Shown here piece by piece: positions 1-7,051 of a stretch of 16,410 nucleotides of DNA (position 1 is the stretch's first letter; each line of letters opens with the position of its first letter). The translations under genes and the position numbers were made by a program. Source of the DNA: an uncultured Collinsella sp. (GTDB lineage: Bacteria; Actinomycetota; Coriobacteriia; Coriobacteriales; Coriobacteriaceae); contig UQWK01000046.1 in NCBI GenBank assembly GCA_900544725.1, positions 1 to 16,410 on the forward strand, given 5' to 3'. A model generated the notes under the pieces. That model saw only the letters and a program-made list of their open reading frames with translations, was not told the origin of the DNA and did not search any database.

Positions 1-35
1 GGACAAGGCGCCACACATGGTCGAGGACGTTCTGA
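1..35. other. Window edge, no gene recognised
   Basis: I see no supportable reading frame, ribosome binding site or repeat in this short edge segment. It lies downstream of asd, beyond its putative terminator, and could belong to a gene outside the window. Confidence 0.3.
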
Positions 36-58
36 AAACCAAGCCCGGCCCCCGCCGG
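36..58 (-). terminator. Putative intrinsic terminator of asd
   Basis: Ten bases after the asd stop codon the minus strand reads CCGGC-GGGG-GCCGG, a 5-bp all-GC stem (45-49 with 54-58) with a four-base loop. It is followed by GCTTGGTTTTC, a short T-rich tail. The position suits a terminator, but the stem is short and the tail is interrupted. Confidence 0.45.
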
Positions 59-68
59 ACAGGTCACA

Positions 69-1094
69 CTACTCGCAGAGCAGCTTAGCGATCTGGACGG
101 CGTTGGTTGCCGCGCCCTTACGGATTTGGTCGCCGCAGCACCAGAAGGTGATGCCGCGCGCGGCCTCGGGGTTCGAGATGTCGCGACGCACGCGGCCGGC
201 CCAAATCAGGTCCTGGTCGGACGTGTCCATCGGCATGGGGAAACGATCGTGTGCATCCTCGGCAGCCATATCGTCAACCAGCTTGACGCCGGGAGCGGCA
301 GCCAGCGCAGCGCGGGCCTCCTCAACCGTAATGTCGCGCTCAAACTCGAGCGTAATGCTCTCGGAATGCGAGCGCAGCACGGGCACGCGCACGCAGGTGC
401 AGTTCACGCGCAGCTCGGGCAGGTGCATGATCTTGCGGCCCTCGTTCTGCAGCTTCATCTCCTCGGAGGTAAAGCCCTCCTCCTTGACGCCACCGATCTG
501 CGGAATCAGGTTGCTCGCCAGCTGGGCGGCAAACGCGCGCGGCTCGGGAATCTCCTCGCCGCGGCCCAGGGCGGCCAGTTGAGCCTCGAGCTCGGCCATA
601 CCGGGAGCGCCGGCGCCCGAAGCCGCCTGGTACGTCGAGACAATCATGCGCTTCACGCCGGCGAGCTGATGCAGCGGCCACGTGGGAACCAGGCCGATGA
701 TGGTCGCGCAGTTGGGATTGGCGATAAGGCCGTGATGCCACTTGATATCGTCGGCATTGATCTCGGGCACGACCAGCGGCACCTCGGGATCCATGCGGAA
801 GGCATGGCTGTTGTCGACCACGACGGCGCCGCGCTTGACGGCCTCGGGCAGTAGCTCCTTCGCGATGTCGTCGCCGGCAGCGCCGAGTACGATGTCGCAG
901 CCCTCAAAGGCCTCGGGGCAAGCCTCTTCAATCACAACCTGCTCGCCGCGGAACTCAACGGTCTTGCCCGCAGAGCGCGCGCTCGCCAGCAGCTTGAGCT
1001 TACCGACCGGAAACTCCTGCTCGTTGAGGCACTCGAGCATCTGGGTGCCCACGGCTCCCGTCGCGCCCAAAATAGCAACCGTGTACTGTTTCAT
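69..1094 (-). CDS. asd: Aspartate-semialdehyde dehydrogenase
   Basis: Cytoplasmic enzyme that reduces L-aspartyl-4-phosphate to aspartate semialdehyde with NADPH. This is the second step of the aspartate pathway to lysine, threonine and methionine. The 341-residue product has the Rossmann start AILGATGAVG (7-16), DNSHAFRMDP (94-103) and the catalytic-cysteine motif NPNCAT, with Cys at 129. Length fits the family. The frame is open upstream to 1181, but I chose the ATG at 1094 because AAAGGGGG lies just before it and the Rossmann strand begins there; the extra 29 residues look like read-through of the leader. The gene follows lysC on the same strand after a 174-bp gap that holds two hairpins, so it may have its own promoter or be only partly coupled to lysC. 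lysC supplies its substrate. Confidence 0.96.
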   Translation of the reverse strand: MKQYTVAILGATGAVGTQMLECLNEQEFPVGKLKLLASARSAGKTVEFRGEQVVIEEACPEAFEGCDIVLGAAGDDIAKELLPEAVKRGAVVVDNSHAFRMDPEVPLVVPEINADDIKWHHGLIANPNCATIIGLVPTWPLHQLAGVKRMIVSTYQAASGAGAPGMAELEAQLAALGRGEEIPEPRAFAAQLASNLIPQIGGVKEEGFTSEEMKLQNEGRKIMHLPELRVNCTCVRVPVLRSHSESITLEFERDITVEEARAALAAAPGVKLVDDMAAEDAHDRFPMPMDTSDQDLIWAGRVRRDISNPEAARGITFWCCGDQIRKGAATNAVQIAKLLCE

Positions 1095-1168
1095 GCTTCC
1101 CCCTTTAAAGGTTGTGGCTTTTGCCCGCACGCCGAGCAGGCCGATTATTGTTGCCAGTGTATACAAGA

Positions 1169-1195
1169 ACGGGGCAGGCACGAAACCCGCCCCGT
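1169..1195 (-). terminator. GC hairpin between lysC and asd
   Basis: ACGGGGC (1169-1175) and GCCCCGT (1189-1195) form a perfect 7-bp stem. On the minus strand it is followed by TCTTGTAT, a modestly T-rich tail. It could terminate lysC transcription or attenuate read-through into asd. It lies well downstream of the lysC stop, after a second hairpin at 1227-1256. Confidence 0.4.
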
Positions 1196-1226
1196 CGAAA
1201 CGAAACCGAAACGAAACGCCCCGCCG

Positions 1227-1256
1227 TAGATTTTTGAGGCGAGTCCCAAAAATCTA
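1227..1256 (-). terminator. Perfect 10-bp hairpin just after lysC
   Basis: TAGATTTTTG (1227-1236) and CAAAAATCTA (1247-1256) are exact reverse complements around a 10-base loop, 12 bases beyond the lysC stop codon. The lower stem is AT-rich, and there is no T-run after it on the minus strand. It is therefore not a textbook terminator and may be a 3'-end stabiliser or part of a compound terminator with the 1169-1195 hairpin. Confidence 0.4.
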
Positions 1257-1268
1257 GCGAGATAGCAG

Positions 1269-2657
1269 CTACTTGTGGAGCGCAGCCAGAGCGGGATCGA
1301 CCGGCGCGGAAGCCTCCAGGTCAGAGACCTTCACAATGCCGTTCTCATCGGAGAAGGCACGGTAAATGGTCCGAATCGCCAGGTCGAAGTCCTTCTCCTC
1401 GACACCGATAATGATGTTGATCTCGTCGCAGCTCTGCGAAATCATACGCACGCTCACGCCGGCCTGGCCAAGCATACCAAACAGATGGCCCGAGATACCT
1501 GCGCGGCCGCGCAGGTTACGGCCGACGGTAGCGATGAGCGCCAGGCCCTCGACAACCTCGATCTCGAGCGGCTCTACCTCCTGTTGAATGTCGCCCACAA
1601 GCGAGTACAGCGAATCGTGCACATCCTTCTCCTGCACCACGGCGCCAAAGCGGTCGACACCGGTGGGCATGTGCTCGACGGAAACGTCATAGCGCTCGAA
1701 GACCGAAAGTGCGCGGCGCATAAAGCCGACACGAGGCTTGGTGCGGTCACGGGCGACGTTGATGGCGACAAAACCGCGCTTGCCGGTCACGCCGGTAATG
1801 ATGGGCTCTGCCTCACCCTCGTCAGCCGTCTCGCTAATGATGGTGCCGGGGTCCTGCGGCGCATTGGTGTTCTTGATGACCAGCGGAATACCAGCCTCGC
1901 GCACGGGGAACACGGCCTCCTCGTGCAGGACGCTCGCACCCATGTACGAAAGCTCGCGCAGCTCCTCGTAGGTAACGCGGGCGATGGGCTGAGCCTCGGG
2001 AACAATACGCGGATCGGCAGAATAGAAGCCCGAGACGTCGGTCCAGTTCTCGTACAGGTCGGCGCCCAGGCACTTGGCCAGAATCGAGCCGGAAATATCG
2101 CCGCCGCCACGGTCGAGCAGCTTGATCTGGCCCTCACGCGTCGCGCCGTAGAAACCGGGCATAACAAAGCCGCCCTGCTGGCCGTACTCCTGCACCAGCT
2201 CGGAGGTGCGATTCATACTGAGCGTACCATCGTGATGGAACGCCACGACCGTCGCGGCATCCAGGAACGGCAGACCCAGGTACTCGGCCATCAGGCGAGC
2301 GGTGAAGTACTCGCCACGGCTCACGAGCTCCTCGGTAGAGTAGCCGCCCGAGCGGGCGCGCTCGGCAAAGGCCGCGAACTCCTCGCGGATGGGATAGGTG
2401 AGCTCCAGCTCGTCAGCGATATCAAAATAGCGCTGGCCAATGTCCTCGAGCAGTTCCTCGCATGAAACGTGATACTTAACGTGCGCGTTAACCAGGTAGA
2501 GCAGGTCGGTCACCTTGGTGTCGCCCTTAAAGCGGCGGCCGCAGGCGGAAACCACCACAAAACGGCGGGCAGGGTCGGCATCGACGATGGCCTTGATCTT
2601 CTTAAAGTGTTCGGCGTCGGCGACCGACGAGCCGCCAAACTTGGCAATCTTAATCAT
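1269..2657 (-). CDS. lysC: Aspartate kinase (aspartokinase)
   Basis: Phosphorylates L-aspartate with ATP to give aspartyl-4-phosphate, the committed step of lysine, threonine and methionine synthesis. The 462-residue protein starts MIKIAKFGGSSVAD, the kinase nucleotide-binding signature (KFGGSS at 6-11). TKVTDLLY (48-55) and SRGEYFTARL (113-122) follow in the kinase domain. The C-terminal part (from about residue 300) carries two ACT-type segments, including VGRNLRGRAGISGHLF, which in this family bind lysine or threonine for feedback inhibition. Length and the RRFKGDTKVTDLL block resemble monofunctional clostridial-type enzymes, and no homoserine dehydrogenase domain is fused. The only purine-rich ribosome-binding candidate, AGAAAGG, lies about 15 bases upstream of the ATG, which is unusually far. 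It is divergent from thrC and upstream of asd. Which amino acid inhibits it cannot be read from sequence. Confidence 0.96.
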   Translation of the reverse strand: MIKIAKFGGSSVADAEHFKKIKAIVDADPARRFVVVSACGRRFKGDTKVTDLLYLVNAHVKYHVSCEELLEDIGQRYFDIADELELTYPIREEFAAFAERARSGGYSTEELVSRGEYFTARLMAEYLGLPFLDAATVVAFHHDGTLSMNRTSELVQEYGQQGGFVMPGFYGATREGQIKLLDRGGGDISGSILAKCLGADLYENWTDVSGFYSADPRIVPEAQPIARVTYEELRELSYMGASVLHEEAVFPVREAGIPLVIKNTNAPQDPGTIISETADEGEAEPIITGVTGKRGFVAINVARDRTKPRVGFMRRALSVFERYDVSVEHMPTGVDRFGAVVQEKDVHDSLYSLVGDIQQEVEPLEIEVVEGLALIATVGRNLRGRAGISGHLFGMLGQAGVSVRMISQSCDEINIIIGVEEKDFDLAIRTIYRAFSDENGIVKVSDLEASAPVDPALAALHK

Positions 2658-2760
2658 GGGCTGGAGGTTACCTTTCTAAAAGCCTCTGCAAACCTATTTT
2701 GCGTGCTCTGATACCATGGTTTCACCGATTGGGACCAAGGCATCCGAGGAGCAGTGTTAT
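2658..2760. promoter_or_regulatory. Divergent lysC/thrC control region
   Basis: These 103 bp separate the two divergent start codons and must hold both promoters or lie within their leaders. On the plus strand TGATACCAT resembles an extended -10 element (about 2708-2716), without a convincing -35. GAGGAG at 2746-2751 is a good ribosome binding site 9 bases before the thrC ATG. The space is too small for a lysine riboswitch or T-box, and none of their conserved elements is seen. Confidence 0.4.
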
Positions 2761-4278
2761 ATGGGAACTTATCATAGTACACGAGGACGCACTTTATCGT
2801 GCTCAAGTAAGGTGGCAATCCGCACCGGCATCGCTCCCGACGGGGGTTTGTTTGTCTCGGACGAGCTCGGCACCCAGCAGGTCGATATCAGCTCGCTTGC
2901 AGATAAATCGTACTTTGAAATCGCTCAAGATGTGTTGGGAATGTTACTGAATGATTACACGGCCGAAGAAATTTCGGCGTGTGTCGACGAGGCATACCGT
3001 GGCACGTTCGCGAGTGAAGAGGTTACGCCGCTCGTCAAACTCGACGCTGCGCCGGGCGCTGACGTCCCTCAAACCTATGTGATGGAGCTCTTTGGCGGCC
3101 CCACGAGCGCCTTCAAGGACGTCGCCCTGCAGATGCTCCCCCGTCTGATGGCCCGCACTTCCGCCAAGAACGGCGGCGCCGAGCGCATCATGATCGTCAC
3201 CGCCACGTCGGGCGACACCGGCAAGGCCGCACTCGCCGGTTTTGCCGACGCGCCGGGCACGGGCATCACCGTCTTTTATCCCGAGGGCAAAGTCAGCCGC
3301 GTGCAGAATCTGCAGATGTCCACGCAGGAGGGCGATAACGTCGCCGTCTGCGGCATCCGCGGCAACTTTGACGACGCCCAGAGCGCCGTCAAGCGCATCT
3401 TTGCCGATAAGGAGCTTGCCGAGCGTCTGGAGGCTGCCGGCACGGTGCTTTCGAGCGCCAACTCCATCAACGTCGGCCGCCTGGTACCGCAGGTCGTCTA
3501 CTACTTTGCCGCCTATGCGCAGCTGCTGCGCGCCGGCGCTATCGAGGCCGGCGACGCTGTTGAGTTCTGTGTGCCCACCGGCAACTTTGGCGATATCCTG
3601 GCCGGCTACTACGCCAAGCGCATGGGTCTGCCCGTCGCCAAGCTCGTCGTGGCGAGCGACAAGAACAACGTGCTTGCCGACTTCCTGACCACCGGCGTTT
3701 ACGACCGTAACCGCCCGTTCTTCACGACCATCTCGCCGTCGATGGACATCCTTATTAGCTCCAACCTGGAGCGCATGCTGTACTTCCTATCCGATGGCGA
3801 CTGCGAGCTCGTTGCCGGCCTTATGGAGCAGCTGGCGCAGACGGGTCGCTACGAGGTGCCCGCCGAGCTGCTGGCCAAGATTCAGAGCGTCTTTGGCTGC
3901 GGCTGGGCCAGCGAGGACGAGGTCCGCACTGCCATCAAGAGCTGCTGGGACGCGAACGGCTACGTGATCGACCCGCACACCGCTTGCGGCTATCACGTCT
4001 TCGAGCAGGTCGCTCCCGCCGAGGGCGCCAAGGCCCGCGTGCTGCTTTCGACCGCCAGCCCCTACAAGTTCCCGCGCGCCTGCTGCGATGCCCTGGGCCT
4101 CGACGTTCCCAAGGATGATTTTGAGGCTATGCGTGTACTCGAGCAGGCCACCAACACGGTCGCCCCGACCCAGCTCGCCGAACTCGAGTCCAAGCCCGTC
4201 CGCTTCGAAGACGTCTGCGACGTCGACGAGATGGCAAGCTACGTAGAGTCTGCAGCAAAACGAATGAGCACCAACTAG
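2761..4278 (+). CDS. thrC: Threonine synthase
   Basis: PLP enzyme that converts O-phospho-L-homoserine to threonine and phosphate, the last step of threonine synthesis, in the cytoplasm. The 505-residue protein begins MGTYHSTRG and has APDGGLFV (25-32), the PLP-lysine motif GGPTSAFKD with Lys119, the phosphate-binding loop ATSGDTGKAA, PTGNFGDILAGYYAKRMG, and SPSMDILISSNLER. It resembles the longer E. coli/yeast type of threonine synthase, somewhat longer than the E. coli protein. The frame is open from 2716, but YHSTRG is the family N-terminus, and GAGGAG lies 9 bases before the ATG at 2761. I therefore reject the 15-residue extension. It is divergent from lysC and upstream of thrB, separated by a strong terminator and a nested palindrome, so thrB may be transcribed separately. 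Confidence 0.96.
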   Translation: MGTYHSTRGRTLSCSSKVAIRTGIAPDGGLFVSDELGTQQVDISSLADKSYFEIAQDVLGMLLNDYTAEEISACVDEAYRGTFASEEVTPLVKLDAAPGADVPQTYVMELFGGPTSAFKDVALQMLPRLMARTSAKNGGAERIMIVTATSGDTGKAALAGFADAPGTGITVFYPEGKVSRVQNLQMSTQEGDNVAVCGIRGNFDDAQSAVKRIFADKELAERLEAAGTVLSSANSINVGRLVPQVVYYFAAYAQLLRAGAIEAGDAVEFCVPTGNFGDILAGYYAKRMGLPVAKLVVASDKNNVLADFLTTGVYDRNRPFFTTISPSMDILISSNLERMLYFLSDGDCELVAGLMEQLAQTGRYEVPAELLAKIQSVFGCGWASEDEVRTAIKSCWDANGYVIDPHTACGYHVFEQVAPAEGAKARVLLSTASPYKFPRACCDALGLDVPKDDFEAMRVLEQATNTVAPTQLAELESKPVRFEDVCDVDEMASYVESAAKRMSTN

Positions 4279-4290
4279 ATCCCTCATTAA

Positions 4291-4320
4291 GCGCCGGCGA
4301 AAGCCGGCGCACCTTCTTTC
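4291..4320 (+). terminator. Intrinsic terminator of thrC
   Basis: GCGCCGGC (4291-4298), a GAAA tetraloop, and GCCGGCGC (4303-4310) form a perfect 8-bp GC stem 12 bases after the thrC stop. ACCTTCTTTC follows. The stable GNRA-type loop and T-rich tail make this the clearest terminator in the window. Confidence 0.85.
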
Positions 4321-4356
4321 ATCAGATAACCCCCGGGTTGATGACGAACGCGCACA

Positions 4357-4468
4357 GCGTGCCTGGCTGTTTAGTTCGTCGCGAGTTCCGCACGCAAAGG
4401 AAAGCACTTAATGTGCTTTCCGTCTTGCGCAGGACTGCCCGAGCAGCGAACTAAACAGCCAGGCACGC
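4357..4468. repeat. Nested inverted repeat upstream of thrB
   Basis: Perfect 22-bp arms at 4357-4378 and 4447-4468 enclose 68 bp. That interior holds a second hairpin, GGAAAGCAC (4399-4407) TTAAT GTGCTTTCC (4413-4421), flanked by partial pairing (GCAA with TTGC). The right arm ends one base before AGGAGG (4470-4475), the thrB ribosome binding site. In RNA it would form one long branched or bulged hairpin in the thrB leader. No open frame or transposase accompanies it. Confidence 0.9.
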
Positions 4469-4481
4469 CAGGAGGACTCAC

Positions 4482-5363
4482 ATGATCAAGATCACCGTCC
4501 CAGCAACAAGCGCCAACTTGGGCATCGGCTACGACACCCTCGGCATGGCCGTCAGCCTCTACTCGCACTTCACCTTCGAGCGCGCCGACAAGCTCACCAT
4601 CACGGGCTGCCCCGAGGAGTTCCAAAACGAGAATAACCTGGTCTACGTGAGCTTTGTGGATGCACTGGCCGCATGGGGCGAGCCGGCCTTCCCCGTCGCT
4701 ATCGACATTCAGACCGACGTGCCCGTCGCCCGCGGCCTGGGCTCAAGCTCCACCTGCGTCGTCGCCGGCATTATGGCCGCCGCCGCACTGACAGGCCACA
4801 CCGTCGATCGCGCTGAGCTCGTCCGCATTGCCACCGAGGTCGAGGGCCATCCCGATAACGTCGCCCCTGCTATCCTGGGCGGCGCCGTCTGCTCCTTTAC
4901 GCCGACCGATTCGCTCCCCCAGTGCCTGCGCTACGAGGTGAGCGATCGCCTGCGTTTTATTACCGTGATTCCGCCCTACGAGGTACACACGAGCGAGGCG
5001 CGCAAGGTCGTGCCGCAGGAGATTCCGCTCTCCACCGCCGTGTGGCAGATGGGCCGCATCGCCGGTATGACGCGCGGCCTGGAGACCGGCGATCTGGACC
5101 TGATTGCCGCCGCTAATGACGACCGCATTCAGGAGCCCTATCGTCGCCGCCTCATCCCCGACTACAACGCTGTGCGCGACACCTGCCTTAACGGAGGCGC
5201 CAAGACCATCTGGATCAGTGGCTCCGGCTCGACCCTCATGGCTGTGACCGACGACACCATCGTGGCAAAGTTCCTGCAGGTCAAACTGCGTGAACAGTTC
5301 CCCAAGTGTGACACGCACATTCTGACGTGCGACACCGAGGGCGCTCAAATCGAGTACCTGTAG
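4482..5363 (+). CDS. thrB: Homoserine kinase
   Basis: Phosphorylates L-homoserine with ATP to O-phosphohomoserine, the substrate of the neighbouring thrC product; cytoplasmic. The 293-residue protein is a GHMP-superfamily kinase. Motif 1 is VPATSANLGIGYDTLG (6-21), the ATP-binding loop is PVARGLGSSS (81-90), HPDNVAPAILGG lies mid-protein, and ISGSGSTLMAV is the C-terminal glycine-rich motif. Length is typical. AGGAGG sits 6 bases before the ATG and fixes the start. The gene follows thrC after 203 bp that contain the thrC terminator and a nested palindrome reaching the ribosome binding site, so expression could depend on that structure. Its last two codons and stop codon lie inside another inverted repeat (5357-5543). 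Confidence 0.96.
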   Translation: MIKITVPATSANLGIGYDTLGMAVSLYSHFTFERADKLTITGCPEEFQNENNLVYVSFVDALAAWGEPAFPVAIDIQTDVPVARGLGSSSTCVVAGIMAAAALTGHTVDRAELVRIATEVEGHPDNVAPAILGGAVCSFTPTDSLPQCLRYEVSDRLRFITVIPPYEVHTSEARKVVPQEIPLSTAVWQMGRIAGMTRGLETGDLDLIAAANDDRIQEPYRRRLIPDYNAVRDTCLNGGAKTIWISGSGSTLMAVTDDTIVAKFLQVKLREQFPKCDTHILTCDTEGAQIEYL

Positions 5364-5543
5364 ACATCCTCCCCATATACCTGTCCGGGACGGTCGGGAT
5401 GTTCCCTCAAAATCGTCCTCGCGCATGAAGGCCCCTTGTCCTGCTCCTACGGAGCGATGGACAAGGGGCCTTCGCGCTGCGGAATGATTTTGAGGGAACA
5501 TCCCGACCGTCCCTGCGCTTACCTTGCTGAGGATGTCTACAGG
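5357..5543. repeat. Large multi-level nested inverted repeat
   Basis: Four concentric arm pairs are visible. The outermost is 15 bp (5357-5371 with 5529-5543), next a perfect 27-bp pair (5387-5413 with 5487-5513), then a perfect 15-bp pair GAAGGCCCCTTGTCC (5427-5441) with 5459-5473, and at the centre GCTCC (5443-5447) TAC GGAGC (5451-5455). The outermost left arm contains the end of thrB including its TAG stop. It lies between convergent thrB and engB and could act as a bidirectional terminator or mRNA end stabiliser, though no long T-run flanks the stem. Confidence 0.92.
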
Positions 5544-5567
5544 GACCCACGCTTTGAAGGGGCGCCG

Positions 5568-5589
5568 GGCTGATAGCCTGCCTTTTATT
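5568..5589 (+). terminator. Weak terminator candidate after thrB
   Basis: GGCT (5568-5571) GAT AGCC (5575-5578) makes a 4-bp hairpin followed by TGCCTTTTATT on the plus strand. The stem is short, but the tail is the best T-run in the thrB-engB gap. Low confidence; the large palindrome just upstream may do the job instead. Confidence 0.3.
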
Positions 5590-5603
5590 GATAGGGGCGC
5601 TTA

Positions 5604-6194
5604 TTAGAGGCAGGCCTCGGCGATGCGCTTTTTGAGTTCGTCGATGCCGGTACCGGTCTGGGAGCTTGTGATGATCACGTTCTCGGCCGGGACGTTGAGC
5701 TGCTTTTTGATGGCTGCTGCCTGGCGGGCCTGCTGGGTGCGGCTGAGTTTGTCGGCCTTGGTGAGGCAGACGATAAAGTTGAACTCGTTGCCCTGCAGGT
5801 AGTCGATCATGTCATGATCGAGCTTGCTCGGGTCATGGCGAATGTCCACCAGCGACACAACCAGGTTAAAGCTGCGCTCGGAGTCGAAGAAGTCGCCGAT
5901 AAGTTCTGCCCAGCGGTCACGCTCGGCCTTGGAACGACGGGCGAAACCATAGCCCGGCAGGTCAACGAAGTGCACGTCGTCGGCCTCGAAGAAGTTGATG
6001 TTGCTCGTCTTGCCCGGTGTGCTCGAAACCTTCACCAGGTTCTTGCGGCCAAAAAGCTTGTTCATGATCGACGACTTGCCCACGTTGGAGCGGCCGACAA
6101 AGCTCACCTCGGGGCAGGTGGACTCGGGAATCTGCGAAACCTTGCCATAGCTGGCGACGAACTTGGCAAGCTGGTAGTTAATGGAATCGGCCAT
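5604..6194 (-). CDS. engB: Ribosome-biogenesis GTPase EngB (YihA/YsxC)
   Basis: TRAFAC-class GTPase that assists maturation of the large ribosomal subunit in the cytoplasm. The 196-residue product shows the G motifs in order: G1 GRSNVGKS (34-41), G3 DLPGYGFA (78-85), G4 TKAD (145-148) and the late ITSSQTGTG switch near the C-terminus. Size matches the family. The frame is open to 6323, but I chose the ATG at 6194: AAGGAG lies 6 bases upstream and the protein then starts like known EngB proteins. It begins 38 bp after mtnN on the same strand and is probably co-transcribed with it. It is convergent with thrB across a large palindrome. Confidence 0.95.
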   Translation of the reverse strand: MADSINYQLAKFVASYGKVSQIPESTCPEVSFVGRSNVGKSSIMNKLFGRKNLVKVSSTPGKTSNINFFEADDVHFVDLPGYGFARRSKAERDRWAELIGDFFDSERSFNLVVSLVDIRHDPSKLDHDMIDYLQGNEFNFIVCLTKADKLSRTQQARQAAAIKKQLNVPAENVIITSSQTGTGIDELKKRIAEACL

Positions 6195-6232
6195 GGACAC
6201 TCCTTGGTCGTAGGTTCTTACAAAAGAGCGCG

Positions 6233-6973
6233 CTAATAGATAGCAGCGATACGGCGAACGATATCGAGCGTAATGCCACTCGCGGTACGGGCATACTCGA
6301 ACAGGTCGAACTCGCGGTCGCAAATCGCATCGTACGCTTCATCACAATTATCGCTGATAGCGCGCAGCACCAGGCAATCGACACCATTTTTAGTTGCTAC
6401 ATGGGCAATCGCCGCGCCCTCCATGCCGACACAATCGGCATGCGTCGCCTCGATAGCGTCGTTGCGCATGGCAGCGCCCGTCACAAAACGGTTGCCCGTG
6501 GCAATCGTGCCGACCAGGAACTGCTTTGCGCCCTCGTTCGAGGCGGCCGCATTTGTCGAAGCATCAACAAACCCATGCTCAGCAAGTACATCGGCAGCGA
6601 TATCGACCAGCGCAGACGTCGAGCCAAACTCCTCGAGCCCCGGTGCAGACTCGGCGATAAGCGCGGTATCGGTATCCAGATAGCGCAGGCACTTGCCAAT
6701 GACGATATCGTCAATATGGAGCTTGGGATTCAGGCCACCTGCGATACCCGAAAGCACAACTGCCTGTGGAGCATACTTGCTAATGAGGTGCTGCGTCGCA
6801 GCAGCGGCGTTCACCGTGCCCATGCCCGCCGTTGTGGCGACAAGCGTCAGGCCGTCGAACTCACCGCTCACAACGGTCAAGCCTGCCTCCTGTGCCTCGC
6901 AAACGTCGCTCAGCTCTTCCTTAATCTGCATGATCTCTTTTTCGAGTGCACCGATAATCGCGATGGTAGCCAT
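6233..6973 (-). CDS. mtnN: 5'-methylthioadenosine/S-adenosylhomocysteine nucleosidase
   Basis: Cleaves the glycosidic bond of methylthioadenosine and S-adenosylhomocysteine, releasing adenine. It recycles SAM by-products, including the 5'-deoxyadenosine made by radical-SAM enzymes such as the PflA encoded nearby. The 246-residue protein begins MATIAIIGALEKE, with Glu13 matching the conserved catalytic-site Glu12 of the E. coli enzyme. It has SGIAGG (75-80), the substrate motif GMEGAAIAHVA with Glu185, and RAISD with the catalytic-acid Asp208. An upstream TTG at 6985 could add MGNG, but GGGG just before the ATG at 6973 supports the shorter form. It is followed closely by engB and preceded by a beta-lactamase-fold gene 78 bp upstream. 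Confidence 0.94.
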   Translation of the reverse strand: MATIAIIGALEKEIMQIKEELSDVCEAQEAGLTVVSGEFDGLTLVATTAGMGTVNAAAATQHLISKYAPQAVVLSGIAGGLNPKLHIDDIVIGKCLRYLDTDTALIAESAPGLEEFGSTSALVDIAADVLAEHGFVDASTNAAASNEGAKQFLVGTIATGNRFVTGAAMRNDAIEATHADCVGMEGAAIAHVATKNGVDCLVLRAISDNCDEAYDAICDREFDLFEYARTASGITLDIVRRIAAIY

Positions 6974-7011
6974 GCCATTCCCCAAACCTATTCGAAATTC
7001 TCAACCACGGT

Positions 7012-7044
7012 ATGGTACCAGCATTTTGTTTGACCTCGTCAAAC
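7012..7044 (-). promoter_or_regulatory. Possible mtnN promoter with palindromic -35 region
   Basis: On the minus strand TTGACG (7037-7042) is a near-perfect -35 and TACCAT (7012-7017) a possible -10, but the spacing of 19 is long. The -35 lies in the palindrome GTTTGAC-GAG-GTCAAAC (7028-7044), which could be an operator or a hairpin at the 3' end of the upstream gene. There is no T-tail, so I do not call it a terminator. Confidence 0.3.
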
Positions 7045-7051
7045 GAACACG

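Noticed and set aside
1095..1181. 29-residue N-terminal extension of aspartate-semialdehyde dehydrogenase
   Set aside because: A strong ribosome binding site lies inside it, just before the ATG at 1094 where the Rossmann fold starts.
1275..2465. 396-codon plus-strand frame opposite lysC
   Set aside because: It lies within a clearly identified aspartokinase and shows no domain or ribosome binding site; antisense shadow.
2658..2760. Lysine riboswitch or T-box controlling lysC or thrC
   Set aside because: The divergent gap is only 103 bp and shows none of the conserved elements of either class.
4357..4468. Phase-variable invertible promoter (inverton) flanked by 22-bp repeats
   Set aside because: The 68-bp interior is itself largely palindromic, so flipping would change little, and no invertase gene is nearby.
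4279..4481. T-box leader for thrB
   Set aside because: No T-box consensus and no specifier-loop arrangement was found; the pairing is explained by the nested palindrome.
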